The notes beneath the pieces were generated by a model. That model had not been told where the DNA came from, did no database searches, and saw nothing but the letters and a program-made list of their open reading frames with translations. From an uncultured Flavobacteriaceae bacterium (lineage in GTDB: Bacteria; Bacteroidota; Bacteroidia; Flavobacteriales; Flavobacteriaceae), in the NCBI GenBank assembly GCA_947493175.1, contig CANLQD010000015.1, forward strand, positions 20,221 to 84,220: DNA of 64,000 nucleotides, in the 5' to 3' direction. Numbering within the stretch: position 1 is the stretch's first letter; each line of letters opens with the position of its first letter. Positions 1-8,666 of this stretch are shown one piece after another. The position numbers were made by a program, and so were the translations under genes.

Positions 1-457
1 CCAGTTCCGGAGTGGAGGAATTAAACGGAAAATTAAAAACCGCTTTTGAACCATCATAATCTTCCAAATTGTTTTCGAAGTAATCCAGACATTGTACGAT
101 AAGTTGTTTTGCGCTGTCAAGGGGTTGTTGGGCAAGGTTCAAATGTTTCCAGCTATGTGGCATTACTTCGTGTCCTCGAGCTTTAAGAGTGTTCCAGTCA
201 TCGAAGTTACCGAGTAATTCAGGTAGAATCCAATCGTCAACTTTTTGAAATTTCGGAAGATGCCCTGATGCAATTACGTTAAAGCAAGCTGATAGACCTT
301 GGGCCTCAAAAATGTCGGCGATTTTGTAAAACGACTTTTTGAACCCGTCATCAAAGCTAATAGTAAGCACATGGGTTTTTAACGTGCTCCCCATGCCATT
401 GAAGCCTAAGGAAAGACCCGTAAATGCAGTTGTTTTGATAAATGTTCTTCGATTCAT
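1..457 (-). CDS. Polysaccharide deacetylase family protein (3' part cut by window edge)
   Basis: Reading the minus strand from the ATG at 457 gives MNRRTFIKTTAFTGLSLGF, a short twin-arginine-like export leader, followed within 20 residues by LTISFDDGF. That is the first metal-binding motif (the S-F-D-D-G block) of NodB-type carbohydrate esterases (CE4). About 70 residues later comes HEVMPHSWKHL, the second metal motif (H-S-x-x-H). Known members remove N- or O-acetyl groups from peptidoglycan, chitin oligomers or exopolysaccharide outside the cytoplasm. The frame stays open to base 1, so the C-terminal part with the remaining motifs lies outside the window. The fold assignment is good; the substrate cannot be told. 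Confidence 0.85.
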   Translation of the reverse strand, partial: MNRRTFIKTTAFTGLSLGFNGMGSTLKTHVLTISFDDGFKKSFYKIADIFEAQGLSACFNVIASGHLPKFQKVDDWILPELLGNFDDWNTLKARGHEVMPHSWKHLNLAQQPLDSAKQLIVQCLDYFENNLEDYDGSKAVFNFPFNSSTPEL

Positions 458-853
458 GTTTCTTGGTGCTATAACCTTGACTACGTTTGGGTCCGTATAC
501 AATCTACTACAAAAACGAGAATATACGTTTTACAGCGATTTTTAAGTAGGATGATGTAATTATTGGTTCGACAAACCCTGGCCCTACTGATAAAAATAGT
601 AAATAAAGAAGCAAAACCTTTTTTGTGGGATAGCCATCTCCAGCTTCATTTAGGTAATGGTGGAAAAAACACTTGTCATAAGGATGAACAGAATTTATAA
701 CGTAGGCAGTGGCTAATTTTTGACGGGTTCTATATACCATTGGAAACAGGCAATGTGCTTTCCACTACGATTATCGGGTGTTTGGCAACAAAAATTATGC
801 TGTTTTTGATCAAGGCGATAGCTTAGTGGTTCTAAACTGGAAATCGGAATTCA
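458..853. other. Intergenic region without a supported gene
   Basis: Divergent gap between the deacetylase (minus) and the outer-membrane protein (plus). The best frame (507-740, minus, 77 codons) has no recognisable domain and no start signal. It probably holds the two divergent promoters; I could not fix them to an exact TAnnTTTG box. Confidence 0.5.
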
Positions 854-1381
854 ATGAAAAAAGTATTTCTGTTGCTAATGCTATCCTGCTTTGGTATTAC
901 ACTATCGGCGCAAGAAGGCTTCAAATTGGGCGCATATGGTGGTATTCCCCTCGGAGATTTTAACGATTTGGTAGGTCTGGTGGTTGGTGCCGATGTGGGA
1001 TATGCTTGGGCCCCCAACAAGGTTTTTGATTTGGGGATCAAAACCGGTATTGTGCATGGGTTTCCGGAGACTTTTCGAGACGAGGTAGAACGTGTAAAAT
1101 TACCGAGTATTGATTTTCTTCCTGTTGCTTTGTCGGTACGTGTTTGGCCCGGAAAATCTTTTTCATTTGGGGGAGATGTGGGTACAGCTGTAGGGTTGAA
1201 CGATGGAAACGATGGCGGATTTTACTACCGTCCGCAAGTAGGTTTTCAAGTAGGGGCAGGCTCTGAAATTAATTTGTCTTACTCGGTTATCGAGACGGAC
1301 CCCGATACGTGGTCTACTGTAACCGTTGGGTTCTCCTATACCTTCTTGTCTGCACGTACACTTCGAGGACGTCGTAGATAG
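854..1381 (+). CDS. Outer membrane beta-barrel protein (porin family)
   Basis: 175 residues. The first 20 (MKKVFLLLMLSCFGITLSAQ) are a typical signal peptide with an A-Q cleavage site. The rest alternates short hydrophobic strands and glycine/aspartate-rich turns, such as FKLGAYGGIPLGDF and VTVGFSYTFLSAR, ending in a strand rich in aromatics as small 8-stranded outer-membrane barrels do. No catalytic motif is visible. It lies 77 bases upstream of aroQ on the same strand. It is best called a barrel of unknown function. Some members of this broad fold are annotated as porin-like or PorT-like, but nothing here supports a specific role. Confidence 0.75.
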   Translation: MKKVFLLLMLSCFGITLSAQEGFKLGAYGGIPLGDFNDLVGLVVGADVGYAWAPNKVFDLGIKTGIVHGFPETFRDEVERVKLPSIDFLPVALSVRVWPGKSFSFGGDVGTAVGLNDGNDGGFYYRPQVGFQVGAGSEINLSYSVIETDPDTWSTVTVGFSYTFLSARTLRGRRR

Positions 1382-1458
1382 GGGATTACTATTCGATTCT
1401 GTTACCAAAGACGGCCCTATCCTTTTTTACGTCGGTAACTATTTGCTATTTTTACCGT

Positions 1459-1872
1459 ATGAAGGTAATCATCATCAACGGACCCAATTTGAACTTATTG
1501 GGAAAACGAGAGCCAGAAGTATATGGTAAGCAAACATTCGAAGACTATTTTGCAGTACTTCAATTTAAATTCAAGGAGGTGCAACTCGAGTACTTTCAAT
1601 CGAATATCGAAGGCGAGATTATCGGCAAATTACAGGAAGTTGGCTTTTCATACGATGGGGTGGTTCTAAACGCCGCTTCGTATACGCATACTTCGGTCGG
1701 TATTGGTGATGCCGTAAAAGCGATTGAGACCCCGGTGGTCGAAGTGCATATTTCCAACACCCATAAACGCGAAGATTTCAGGCACGTTTCCTATATCTCT
1801 GCGGGGGCAAAAGGTGTTATTTTAGGCTTTGGCCTTCAAAGTTATGATTTGGCCATACAAAGCTTTTTATGA
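1459..1872 (+). CDS. aroQ: Type II 3-dehydroquinate dehydratase
   Basis: 137 residues, the usual length for the dodecameric type II enzyme. It converts 3-dehydroquinate to 3-dehydroshikimate, step three of the shikimate pathway, in the cytoplasm. Family motifs are all present: INGPNLNLLGKREPEVYG (residues 6-23) with the catalytic Tyr22 and Arg17; SNIEGEII near 48; NAASYTHTSVGIGDA near 75; and EVHISNTHKREDFRH near 95 with the catalytic His. The start is the only ATG before the conserved block. It is unrelated in sequence to the type I enzyme AroD. Confidence 0.97.
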   Translation: MKVIIINGPNLNLLGKREPEVYGKQTFEDYFAVLQFKFKEVQLEYFQSNIEGEIIGKLQEVGFSYDGVVLNAASYTHTSVGIGDAVKAIETPVVEVHISNTHKREDFRHVSYISAGAKGVILGFGLQSYDLAIQSFL

Positions 1873-1886
1873 GCTTGATGCGAGTG

Positions 1887-2189
1887 CTATACGTCGTTCT
1901 GCCTAGTTCTGTTTTTTATTTTTCGTAGTTCGGTCGTTTTCTTGGCACCATTCCACATCATGATCAATCCGCATAACACAAAAAAACCGCATACCAAGAG
2001 TTTACCGCCCAAATCGTAGAAGAACCACAGTAGTGAATGCAGTCGCATTTCCTCGTTACTTTGCTCCCAAGCCGCCAAATCAAAATAAAGATACACTGCA
2101 AATGCGATGAACCCAATTCCCATTAGCAAGCCTCCTATAAGAGGGGTGTTGGGATTTCGAGACGACTTACCCCTATACATATTTTCCAT
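1887..2189 (-). CDS. Small two-helix membrane protein of unknown function
   Basis: 100 residues with two clear membrane spans, about 17-37 (IGGLLMGIGFIAFAVYLYF) and 63-82 (LLVCGFFVLCGLIMMWNG). They are separated by an acidic loop and followed by a basic tail, KKTTELRKIKNRTR. I do not recognise a family. It ends 15 bases from the convergent aroQ and starts 17 bases downstream of the stop of the next minus-strand gene, so the two are probably co-transcribed. Confidence 0.65.
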   Translation of the reverse strand: MENMYRGKSSRNPNTPLIGGLLMGIGFIAFAVYLYFDLAAWEQSNEEMRLHSLLWFFYDLGGKLLVCGFFVLCGLIMMWNGAKKTTELRKIKNRTRQNDV

Positions 2190-2205
2190 AGAGACCTTTT
2201 TTGGA

Positions 2206-2889
2206 TTATTCGATTTCTGTAATATATCCGGAGAATTCTTGGTCGGTATAATCGAACCCGGTTAAAAAACGTTCTCGAAACCTAGGTAGGGAGGCTTTTA
2301 GTATGCGACCGTTAAAATGTTCGGTAGCAAGATCAAACTCAAAATCCTTTTCGGAATTAAGGTCTTTGTGTACGCGAAGCCAGATGGTGTCGGCATCTAT
2401 TCTAGTAGCTAAAAGCCAGGTATTTCCTTGCTGTACGGTTTGGTGGTTTTCGATCAAACTGAGCATCGCACCTACTTTTTTCCCTTCCGATATCTGTTCT
2501 ATATTCGCCGACTGTGTTGTATACGCGTTGGTTTGCCATTGGTGATAACCCATGGCCACAGCGAAGGCCAGGATGGGAACGGCAATGATGAAGTAAAACC
2601 ATTTGTTGAACTTAAGGCTGGTTGGTGTAAGTCGAAGTTTTGCTTTTTCCGCTTTGAAAGAACGTTCGATCTCATCGGTCCAAAGAACGGGCGATACCTC
2701 ACTTTGGGTATGGTGACAGAAAAGCACACCGGTTACCCGTTTACTAATTTTTGTCGAGAACGAGGTCTCAATTCTTTTTTGATAAAAATGGAGTTCCAAG
2801 CAATTGGGCTGATGACATTCAGGGCATTGGACATCAAGTTGCTGTTGTCCAATGGGGTCATAATGGTCGGTGACGGTATAAAAAATCAT
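2206..2889 (-). CDS. Membrane protein with N-terminal zinc-ribbon-like motif, function unknown
   Basis: 227 residues. Near residue 22 there is CPECHQPNC, a C-x2-C-type zinc-ribbon half, with a later CHH that could complete the site. One membrane span follows near 95-115 (WFYFIIAVPILAFAVAMGY), then a soluble domain of about 110 residues of mixed alpha/beta character with no motif I know. The layout suggests a cytoplasmic zinc-ribbon tethered to the membrane with an extracytoplasmic domain. Function unknown. Confidence 0.7.
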   Translation of the reverse strand: MIFYTVTDHYDPIGQQQLDVQCPECHQPNCLELHFYQKRIETSFSTKISKRVTGVLFCHHTQSEVSPVLWTDEIERSFKAEKAKLRLTPTSLKFNKWFYFIIAVPILAFAVAMGYHQWQTNAYTTQSANIEQISEGKKVGAMLSLIENHQTVQQGNTWLLATRIDADTIWLRVHKDLNSEKDFEFDLATEHFNGRILKASLPRFRERFLTGFDYTDQEFSGYITEIE

Positions 2890-2946
2890 ATGAGTCTAAT
2901 TGAGACACAAATATCATAGGAATACCGAACGACCATATCCCTGTTT

Positions 2947-3252
2947 TCAGGGTTTTTCCCCCGCTAGGGAAAGGGAAGCACTCGAAAGATACTTGTGGTC
3001 TACATAAAAGGTAGCAAACGGTAAAAGTGATGCAAGCACCAAGATGAACATACGCTTGAACCCCCATTTTCTATGGATACAAAAAGCAACGGCCAACAGC
3101 ACATAAGCGATGAAAAGTACACCATGGGCGTACCCCACATATTTATTGGGTACTGGAAGGTCCGCCAGATATTTCAACGGCATGGTCACTGCAAAAAGTG
3201 CAAGATATGAGATGCCTTCGAGGATGGCGACAATTCGGAGTGGCAACAGCAT
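2947..3252 (-). CDS. DUF3817 family membrane protein
   Basis: 101 residues with three predicted helices. The N-terminus LRIVAILEGISYLALFAV and the central YVGYAHGVLFIAYV match the conserved E-G-x-S/T and H-G pattern of DUF3817, a small integral-membrane family with no established function. It ends with a polar tail, HKYLSSASLSLAGEK. Its start is 15 bases from the end of lpdA on the same strand, so read-through from lpdA is likely. Confidence 0.8.
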   Translation of the reverse strand: MLLPLRIVAILEGISYLALFAVTMPLKYLADLPVPNKYVGYAHGVLFIAYVLLAVAFCIHRKWGFKRMFILVLASLLPFATFYVDHKYLSSASLSLAGEKP

Positions 3253-3267
3253 TCTATTCTATTATAA

Positions 3268-4659
3268 TTATAGGTGTATCACCTCGTCATAGGCATCGGC
3301 CACTGCTTCCATCACCGCTTCACTCATGGTGGGGTGGGGGTGCACTGCCTTTAGAACTTCATGCCCGGTCGTCTCCAACTTACGGGCCACGACGGCCTCT
3401 GCAATCATATCGGTAACCCCGACACCGATCATATGGCAACCTAACCACTCGCCATATTTGGCATCAAAAATTACCTTTACAAATCCGTCGGCGGCCCCTG
3501 AGGCCTTTGCTTTTCCGCTCGCGGAAAAGGGAAACTTACCTATTTTAAGATCATATCCTTTTTCTTTGGCCTGTTTTTCTGTAAGTCCTACAGAGGCTAC
3601 CTCTGGCATGCAATAGGTGCAACCGGGAATGTTCCCGTAGTCCAATGGCTCTACATGCATTCCTGCGATTTTCTCTACACAAAGAATACCTTCGGCCGAT
3701 GCAACATGCGCCAATGCCTGTCCGGGTGTTACATCTCCAATGGCATAGTATCCGGGAATATTGGTCTGGTAATAATCATTTACCATGATTTTGTCACGGT
3801 CCGTAGCAATACCTACCGACTCCAATCCGATATTTTCAATGTTAGATTTAATTCCTACCGCTGAAAGTACCACGTCGGCTTCCAAGGTTTGTTCTCCTTT
3901 ACTGGTTTTTACAAAAACTTGAACGCCGTCTCCTGAAGTATCAACCTTGGTGACTTCGGAAGAAGTCATGATTTTGACTCCGCTCTTTTTAAAGCTACGT
4001 TCCAATTGTTTGGAAACATCTTCGTCCTCAACAGGTACAATATGTGGCATATACTCGACCACGGTCACTTCGGTTCCCATGGCATTATAGAAATAGGCGA
4101 ATTCAATGCCTATGGCACCACTACCCACTACGACCAACTTTTTGGGTTGGCTTTCAAGGGTCATCGCTTTTCGATACCCGATGATTTTTTTACCGTCTTG
4201 AGGAAGACTGGGCAATTCACGACTTCTGGCACCTGTGGCGATAATGATATGGGATGCACCGTATTCGGTTTCTTTGCCGTCGGCATCTTTAACAACTACT
4301 TTTTTTCCTGTCTTTAAAGTGCCGTAACCGTTGATGACCTCGATTTTATTCTTCTTCATTAAGAACTGAACCCCCTTGCTCATACCATCGGCCACATTTC
4401 GGCTGCGCTTCACGACGGCATCAAAATCCTTGTCTACTCCTTCGGCCTTTAGCCCGTAATCTTCCGCATGTTTCAAATACTCGAATACCTGAGCCGATTT
4501 CAATAGTGCTTTGGTAGGGATGCATCCCCAATTAAGACAAACGCCTCCCAAACTCTCTTTCTCGATAATGGCGGTCTTAAGCCCTAATTGTGAAGCCCTG
4601 ATAGCGGTCACATATCCACCGGGTCCGCTGCCCAAAACAATAACATCGAAGTTGCTCAT
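3268..4659 (-). CDS. lpdA: Dihydrolipoyl dehydrogenase (E3)
   Basis: 463 residues, normal for the flavoprotein that reoxidises dihydrolipoyl groups of the pyruvate, 2-oxoglutarate and branched-chain dehydrogenase complexes and the glycine cleavage system. Seen: the FAD-binding VIVLGSGPGGY (7-17); the redox disulfide GGVCLNWGCIP with Cys41 and Cys46; the NAD-binding VVVGSGAIGIEFA (about 175-187); the second FAD motif YAIGDVTPG near 310; and the active-site His-Glu pair in HPHPTMSEAV near 440. No E1 or E2 genes are adjacent. The product may be shared by several complexes, as is common when E3 is encoded alone. Confidence 0.97.
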   Translation of the reverse strand: MSNFDVIVLGSGPGGYVTAIRASQLGLKTAIIEKESLGGVCLNWGCIPTKALLKSAQVFEYLKHAEDYGLKAEGVDKDFDAVVKRSRNVADGMSKGVQFLMKKNKIEVINGYGTLKTGKKVVVKDADGKETEYGASHIIIATGARSRELPSLPQDGKKIIGYRKAMTLESQPKKLVVVGSGAIGIEFAYFYNAMGTEVTVVEYMPHIVPVEDEDVSKQLERSFKKSGVKIMTSSEVTKVDTSGDGVQVFVKTSKGEQTLEADVVLSAVGIKSNIENIGLESVGIATDRDKIMVNDYYQTNIPGYYAIGDVTPGQALAHVASAEGILCVEKIAGMHVEPLDYGNIPGCTYCMPEVASVGLTEKQAKEKGYDLKIGKFPFSASGKAKASGAADGFVKVIFDAKYGEWLGCHMIGVGVTDMIAEAVVARKLETTGHEVLKAVHPHPTMSEAVMEAVADAYDEVIHL

Positions 4660-4740
4660 ATCTAAATTTTTTGAAATTATGTTGAAGTTGCAAAAACAGC
4701 TGCAAAAGTACGGAAATCAAACTCCAAAAACCAACTCTCT

Positions 4741-4768
4741 AAATACCAAATACCAAATACCGAATACC
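4741..4768. repeat. Heptamer array (AAATACC)x4
   Basis: Three exact AAATACC units and one GAATACC in the gap between lpdA and the nucleoid-associated protein gene. The 7-base period is the same as in the CCTTGAA and GGCAGTT arrays elsewhere in this window. Confidence 0.85.
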
Positions 4769-4818
4769 AGTTTTTTCAGATTGGATTTTAGCATTTATTA
4801 TTTGAAATACTTCTTTTG

Positions 4819-5877
4819 TCAGCTTTTTTCCTCTTTGTTGAAGTACACCAGATAATAATACATTTGGCGTTCTTCGTCCCAACCTTTTTCTACAAATTTT
4901 TGGGCAGATTCCGGGTTAATGAAATCCATTTTGATCTGTATATGAGTGTCTAAGTTAATGACGTTCTTTATTTTTTTTCGCACATCGGAAACCGCTTTGT
5001 TGGCGATATCGAAGTTCGATACATCCTCAATACTATACTTGGGGCCTTTTTCTACTTTGTAATGTTTGAATTCAGGAATCAGTTCGGGGTTTTCTATCAC
5101 CTCGTTCAAAAAACTCGTTTCCTCGAAGGCGTCGTTTTTTGCAAAGTGGTTTACGGCGCGATTCATGAATAGGACTTCTTGCTGCTTATCCTCGGCGGGC
5201 AACACCACATCTTTGGCGAAATTCTGGCAGAACTTCAGATAGTTTTTGGTATAAAAATTTTCATCGGCCAAGGCATCGACCTCTAAGAAATGTTCTAACC
5301 AATACTTGGCATCGTAACGGTTGCTATCTACCGAAAGTACTTTGTATCCCTCTTCCTTGTCAACGTTGAAGATAAGGCATCCCTTGTCAAGCTTATTGAC
5401 ATTGATGCCCTGCTGAACGATGATTTCAAGGTTGCTTCCACTTTCCTCGAATTGTAAAAAGTCGTGCTTTAATTCACTCTTGAATATTCCGACGGCATCG
5501 ACCTTCACATTGTCGAGTAGTATATTGCTCAAATAGGTAACATACACCTCCCCGCTCTTAATATGCGGATGGTTCGACTGCTCGAATAAGTGGGTCGCTA
5601 TTTTCTTCGAATTTGAATGTAAGCTGGCAGGTTCATTAAAAATATCGGAAACGATTTTGTGAAGGGTATTGAACTCTGGATCTACCTCATTGGATAGCTT
5701 AAAGTAATTCTCCTCTTTTTCCCGAAAGGGTTTAAAAAAATACTCTTTGAGCAAGCCTGTGGTTTCGTCATTTAGTGAAAAGGGTTCTTCGGATAGGAAG
5801 ATGCCTTCATTTTTATTCTTATTGCCTACACGATGTAGGGAGATGCTTTCGATTTGGGTAGCATATAGATTGATCAT
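4819..5877 (-). CDS. Nucleoid-associated protein, NdpA/YejK family
   Basis: 352 residues. The opening MINLYATQIESISLHRVGNK and the central block with VTYLSNILLDNVKVDAVGIFK resemble the NdpA (37-kDa nucleoid-associated, YejK) family, in the divergent form common in Bacteroidota. Enterobacterial members bind DNA and associate with topoisomerases; the role here is inferred by family only. No membrane or export signal. Monocistronic as far as can be seen: 78 bases separate its ATG from the next minus-strand gene. Confidence 0.72.
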   Translation of the reverse strand: MINLYATQIESISLHRVGNKNKNEGIFLSEEPFSLNDETTGLLKEYFFKPFREKEENYFKLSNEVDPEFNTLHKIVSDIFNEPASLHSNSKKIATHLFEQSNHPHIKSGEVYVTYLSNILLDNVKVDAVGIFKSELKHDFLQFEESGSNLEIIVQQGINVNKLDKGCLIFNVDKEEGYKVLSVDSNRYDAKYWLEHFLEVDALADENFYTKNYLKFCQNFAKDVVLPAEDKQQEVLFMNRAVNHFAKNDAFEETSFLNEVIENPELIPEFKHYKVEKGPKYSIEDVSNFDIANKAVSDVRKKIKNVINLDTHIQIKMDFINPESAQKFVEKGWDEERQMYYYLVYFNKEEKS

Positions 5878-5955
5878 GAATAAAGTGAATGGTTAAAAGT
5901 TAATGCTTAAGGTAATGGTTGCCGGTAACCGTGGCTGTATACTGTTTACTGATTG

Positions 5956-6450
5956 TCAATTCCAATTTTCATCGAAATCCAAGTCGTCATAGTTCTCAAA
6001 GGTATCATCGAAATCAAAAGAAGGGTCGGCCTTGAACTTCTTTTCTGGTGGAGATTCGGGCAGTTCTCCAAAGCTGAACAATAGATTTGGATAAGCCCTG
6101 CCATCTTCCTTTTCAACGATATCGGCAAGTTCAACGAAGAAAGTCCACATACTCAAAAAATCATACACATAAATGAGTTTCGGAGTCTGTTCTGTCATGA
6201 TATCCTCCAAAAAGGTTTCGTTCATTAAGCGCACCTGATCACCGCTTTCGCTCATATCGAAGAGGGCAATTTCCTCATCCTGGTTCCATTGGTCATCACA
6301 GGTATAAAAGGAAGCCATTTCATTTCCTAGAAAGCCAAAAGCTTGTGTAATGGCGTTATGAAGTTCCTCCAAGGTGGTGTCGGCAGCAATTTCAATATCC
6401 CGAAAGATATCTTCCTCCGCATCCAGAATAATCCTTATTTTATAAATCAT
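5956..6450 (-). CDS. pRiA4b ORF-3-like / IS1096 passenger TnpR-like protein
   Basis: 164 residues. The N-terminus (IYKIRIILDAEEDIFRDIEI) and the helix TLEELHNAITQAFGF followed by ASFYTCDDQW match the plasmid pRiA4b ORF-3-like fold. That fold occurs in many chromosomal proteins with no transposon context. The last 50 residues are very acidic (DFDDTFENYDDLDFDENWN). There is no transposase or terminal repeat near it, so the name's mobile-element origin should not be read as evidence of mobility. Function unknown. Confidence 0.75.
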   Translation of the reverse strand: MIYKIRIILDAEEDIFRDIEIAADTTLEELHNAITQAFGFLGNEMASFYTCDDQWNQDEEIALFDMSESGDQVRLMNETFLEDIMTEQTPKLIYVYDFLSMWTFFVELADIVEKEDGRAYPNLLFSFGELPESPPEKKFKADPSFDFDDTFENYDDLDFDENWN

Positions 6451-6586
6451 TGCCTCAAATTAAGGTGAAGGCAAAGTTACAAAGTTTTACTAGATAATCG
6501 AGGTTTAAACTTGACTGCAGTTAGGCACGTTGGTGTATGGTTTAGGGTTCTATCAAGTAGCCTTTGTCAGAGAAAGGGGCGGTGGG

Positions 6587-7627
6587 CTAACCCTTTGCTG
6601 GTTTAGGGCCTTTCGAGGCGTTCATTACTTCCAAAACCAAGTAGAACTGTGTGCCAAAAAGCAAGGCCGCTAGCATCAAATGTATAGGCTGTGTCGAAAA
6701 GGGAAAGCCCAAATAGTACATCGCCATGCCGCTCATAACCTCTAAGGCGATAATGGCCAAGACCCAGTTGATTTTGGGAAGCCCAAGGCGGTCTTTATGG
6801 ATTCGGAAGCCCAAATACCCATTTAGGAGCACCACCAGAATTGAAAATGAGCGATGTATGTAAAACGACATCGGCGGATTTTGTAACCAAAGATTTTTTG
6901 CCGTTTCGCCTACGAGGTCTATTTGATGGTCTACGAACTGCCTTACTTGGGTCCCTAAGACAATTTGTATGAGGGTAAGACCTGCGGCTATTAGCACAAG
7001 TGTCAAAAGCGATCGGTTGAACCGAATGTCTTTACGGTTCTCCCTCGTGATATAAATGAGATATAAAAGCATTGCTACGATGACCAGGGCCATTACCATA
7101 TGGATGGTAATTTTTACGGGCTCTAATACCGAGTAGACTACGGTTGCTCCCAGCCATGCCTGAAAGCCCATAGCAAATACGGTCAATAGGCTCAGGATGG
7201 TTACACTTTTTCTTTTTTTCCAATGACCGAACGAAGCGATGGCGAGCACCAAGGTGGCCAAACCTGCCAAAGCTCCGAGAAGTCTATTGATGAATTCGAT
7301 CCAAGTGTGCCAAGGGTTAAAGATGGCGTATTCGTGTTTGGTGTATGGCTCCCATCGGTTTGATGAGAAATCGGTATTGGTGCTAAAATCCATTTTTGCA
7401 ACACGAAGCGATTCGTCTACAATAATAACTTGTCCCTTTTTATACGCTTTGTTCGGTTGCCATTGCAGTTCGGAAGCTTCCGTTGGGGGTATGTAGTAGC
7501 CAAAGCATTTTGGCCAGTCTGGGCATCCCATACCACTACCGGTCATACGAACGACGGCTCCTGCGGCAATGACCAAATAAACCAAAACCAGGGAGATTTT
7601 TGCAATTTTTCGAAAACGGTGCCGCAT
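6587..7627 (-). CDS. ctaA: Heme A synthase (COX15/CtaA family)
   Basis: 346 residues with about eight hydrophobic spans. The family oxidises the C8 methyl of heme O to give heme A for cytochrome oxidases, in the cytoplasmic membrane. Seen: the first helix with AGAVVRMTGSGMGCPDWPKC (the R-x-T-x-S-G and Cys-pair region); WIEFINRLLGALAG; and later spans with histidines in VKITIHMVMAL, FYIHRSFSILV and QPIHLMLAALL, three of the four usual heme-ligand histidines. At the first ligand position (E-Y/F-x-H-R in many homologues) this protein has Asn (E-F-I-N-R). No heme O synthase gene is adjacent. Confidence 0.93.
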   Translation of the reverse strand: MRHRFRKIAKISLVLVYLVIAAGAVVRMTGSGMGCPDWPKCFGYYIPPTEASELQWQPNKAYKKGQVIIVDESLRVAKMDFSTNTDFSSNRWEPYTKHEYAIFNPWHTWIEFINRLLGALAGLATLVLAIASFGHWKKRKSVTILSLLTVFAMGFQAWLGATVVYSVLEPVKITIHMVMALVIVAMLLYLIYITRENRKDIRFNRSLLTLVLIAAGLTLIQIVLGTQVRQFVDHQIDLVGETAKNLWLQNPPMSFYIHRSFSILVVLLNGYLGFRIHKDRLGLPKINWVLAIIALEVMSGMAMYYLGFPFSTQPIHLMLAALLFGTQFYLVLEVMNASKGPKPAKG

Positions 7628-7702
7628 GAGTGGATTTTTTTACAAAATTACCACACTTACACGAAAAGATGGTGTTTTTCTGGAGGCTACGATTCAATAT
7701 CT

Positions 7703-8638
7703 TTAAAAGAACCGAGGTGTAATTACTTTTTTATATCGGGTTAGAAACTCATAACGCAACATGATCTCAAACGAACCATCGTTAAAAGAGGAGTTGCCCA
7801 GCTCTGTAATCTCACGGTCGTATGCTAGCCCTATCATAAATTGGTCCGAGAGTTGAAATGCAAAAAGCCCACTTAATGCCGCATCCCATCTATAGGCGGC
7901 TCCTAAGGTAAACTTGTTGTTTAGCATAAAGTTGGCGGAAACGTCTATTTGTAGCGGAGCACCACTTACAGCTTTCACCAAAGCAGCAGGTTTAAACTTT
8001 AAATTAGGGCTCGGCTCAAAGACATATCCAGTAATGAAATAAAAGTTCAGACGTTCTTCGGCCAAAAAAGAACTACTACTATCACCGTCATCAAAATGTT
8101 CGGTTTTCAAAAAATTAGGAACCGAGAGCCCTGCATAAAAGGTGTTGGTGTGATAGTAGATACCTGCCCCAAAATTAGGAGAGAACTTGTTATCTATGTT
8201 ACTTTCTCCGAGTCCGACGGCTTCATTATTGTAATTGGCCAACTGGTTGAAATCAATATTGAGCAGGTGCCCGCCTGCTTTGATACCAAAGGATAGTTTG
8301 CCGGTTTCCGAAGTAGGGACGGTGTACGAAAAAACACCGTCAAAATAAGTGTCTTGGTTGGTGCCATTCCCAATTTCATCATTTACAACGGATAGTCCAA
8401 TACCGATTCGCTCCGAGATCGGGGTATGGAAATTCAAGGTTTGGGTTCTGGGAGCCCCATCTAAGCCCACCCATTGCGAACGGTGTAGTCCGTTTATGCT
8501 TAATACCCCCCTGGAACCGGCGTAGGCCGGGTTCACCGCAATGGTATTGTACATATATTGGGTGTATTGGGCATCTTGTTGCGCAGATAGGCCAATAGCT
8601 GTAAGGGATATGAAGAGTAAAACAATCTGTTTTTTCAT
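7703..8638 (-). CDS. PorP/SprF family type IX secretion system membrane protein
   Basis: 311 residues with a signal peptide (MKKQIVLLFISLTAIGLSAQ) and the family opening QDAQYTQYMYNTIAVNPAYAG, with GLHRSQWVGLDGAPRTQTLN directly after. The rest is an outer-membrane barrel, ending in a strand with MLRYEFLTR. In Flavobacterium johnsoniae, SprF is needed for surface delivery of the adhesin SprB, and SprF-like proteins are encoded next to the large type-B-CTD cargo they serve. Here the gene follows the giant adhesin with a 28-base gap, so this protein is inferred to be that adhesin's dedicated partner. Confidence 0.95.
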   Translation of the reverse strand: MKKQIVLLFISLTAIGLSAQQDAQYTQYMYNTIAVNPAYAGSRGVLSINGLHRSQWVGLDGAPRTQTLNFHTPISERIGIGLSVVNDEIGNGTNQDTYFDGVFSYTVPTSETGKLSFGIKAGGHLLNIDFNQLANYNNEAVGLGESNIDNKFSPNFGAGIYYHTNTFYAGLSVPNFLKTEHFDDGDSSSSFLAEERLNFYFITGYVFEPSPNLKFKPAALVKAVSGAPLQIDVSANFMLNNKFTLGAAYRWDAALSGLFAFQLSDQFMIGLAYDREITELGNSSFNDGSFEIMLRYEFLTRYKKVITPRFF

Positions 8639-8666
8639 TTTGTCTATTTTTTTGCGCTGATTTCGC

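Noticed and set aside
507..740. 77-codon minus-strand frame as a gene
   Set aside because: No domain, unusual composition, and it occupies the divergent promoter region of two supported genes.
5956..6450. Mobile element, because of the IS1096 passenger-like annotation
   Set aside because: No transposase, terminal repeats or compositional change; the fold is common in ordinary chromosomal genes.
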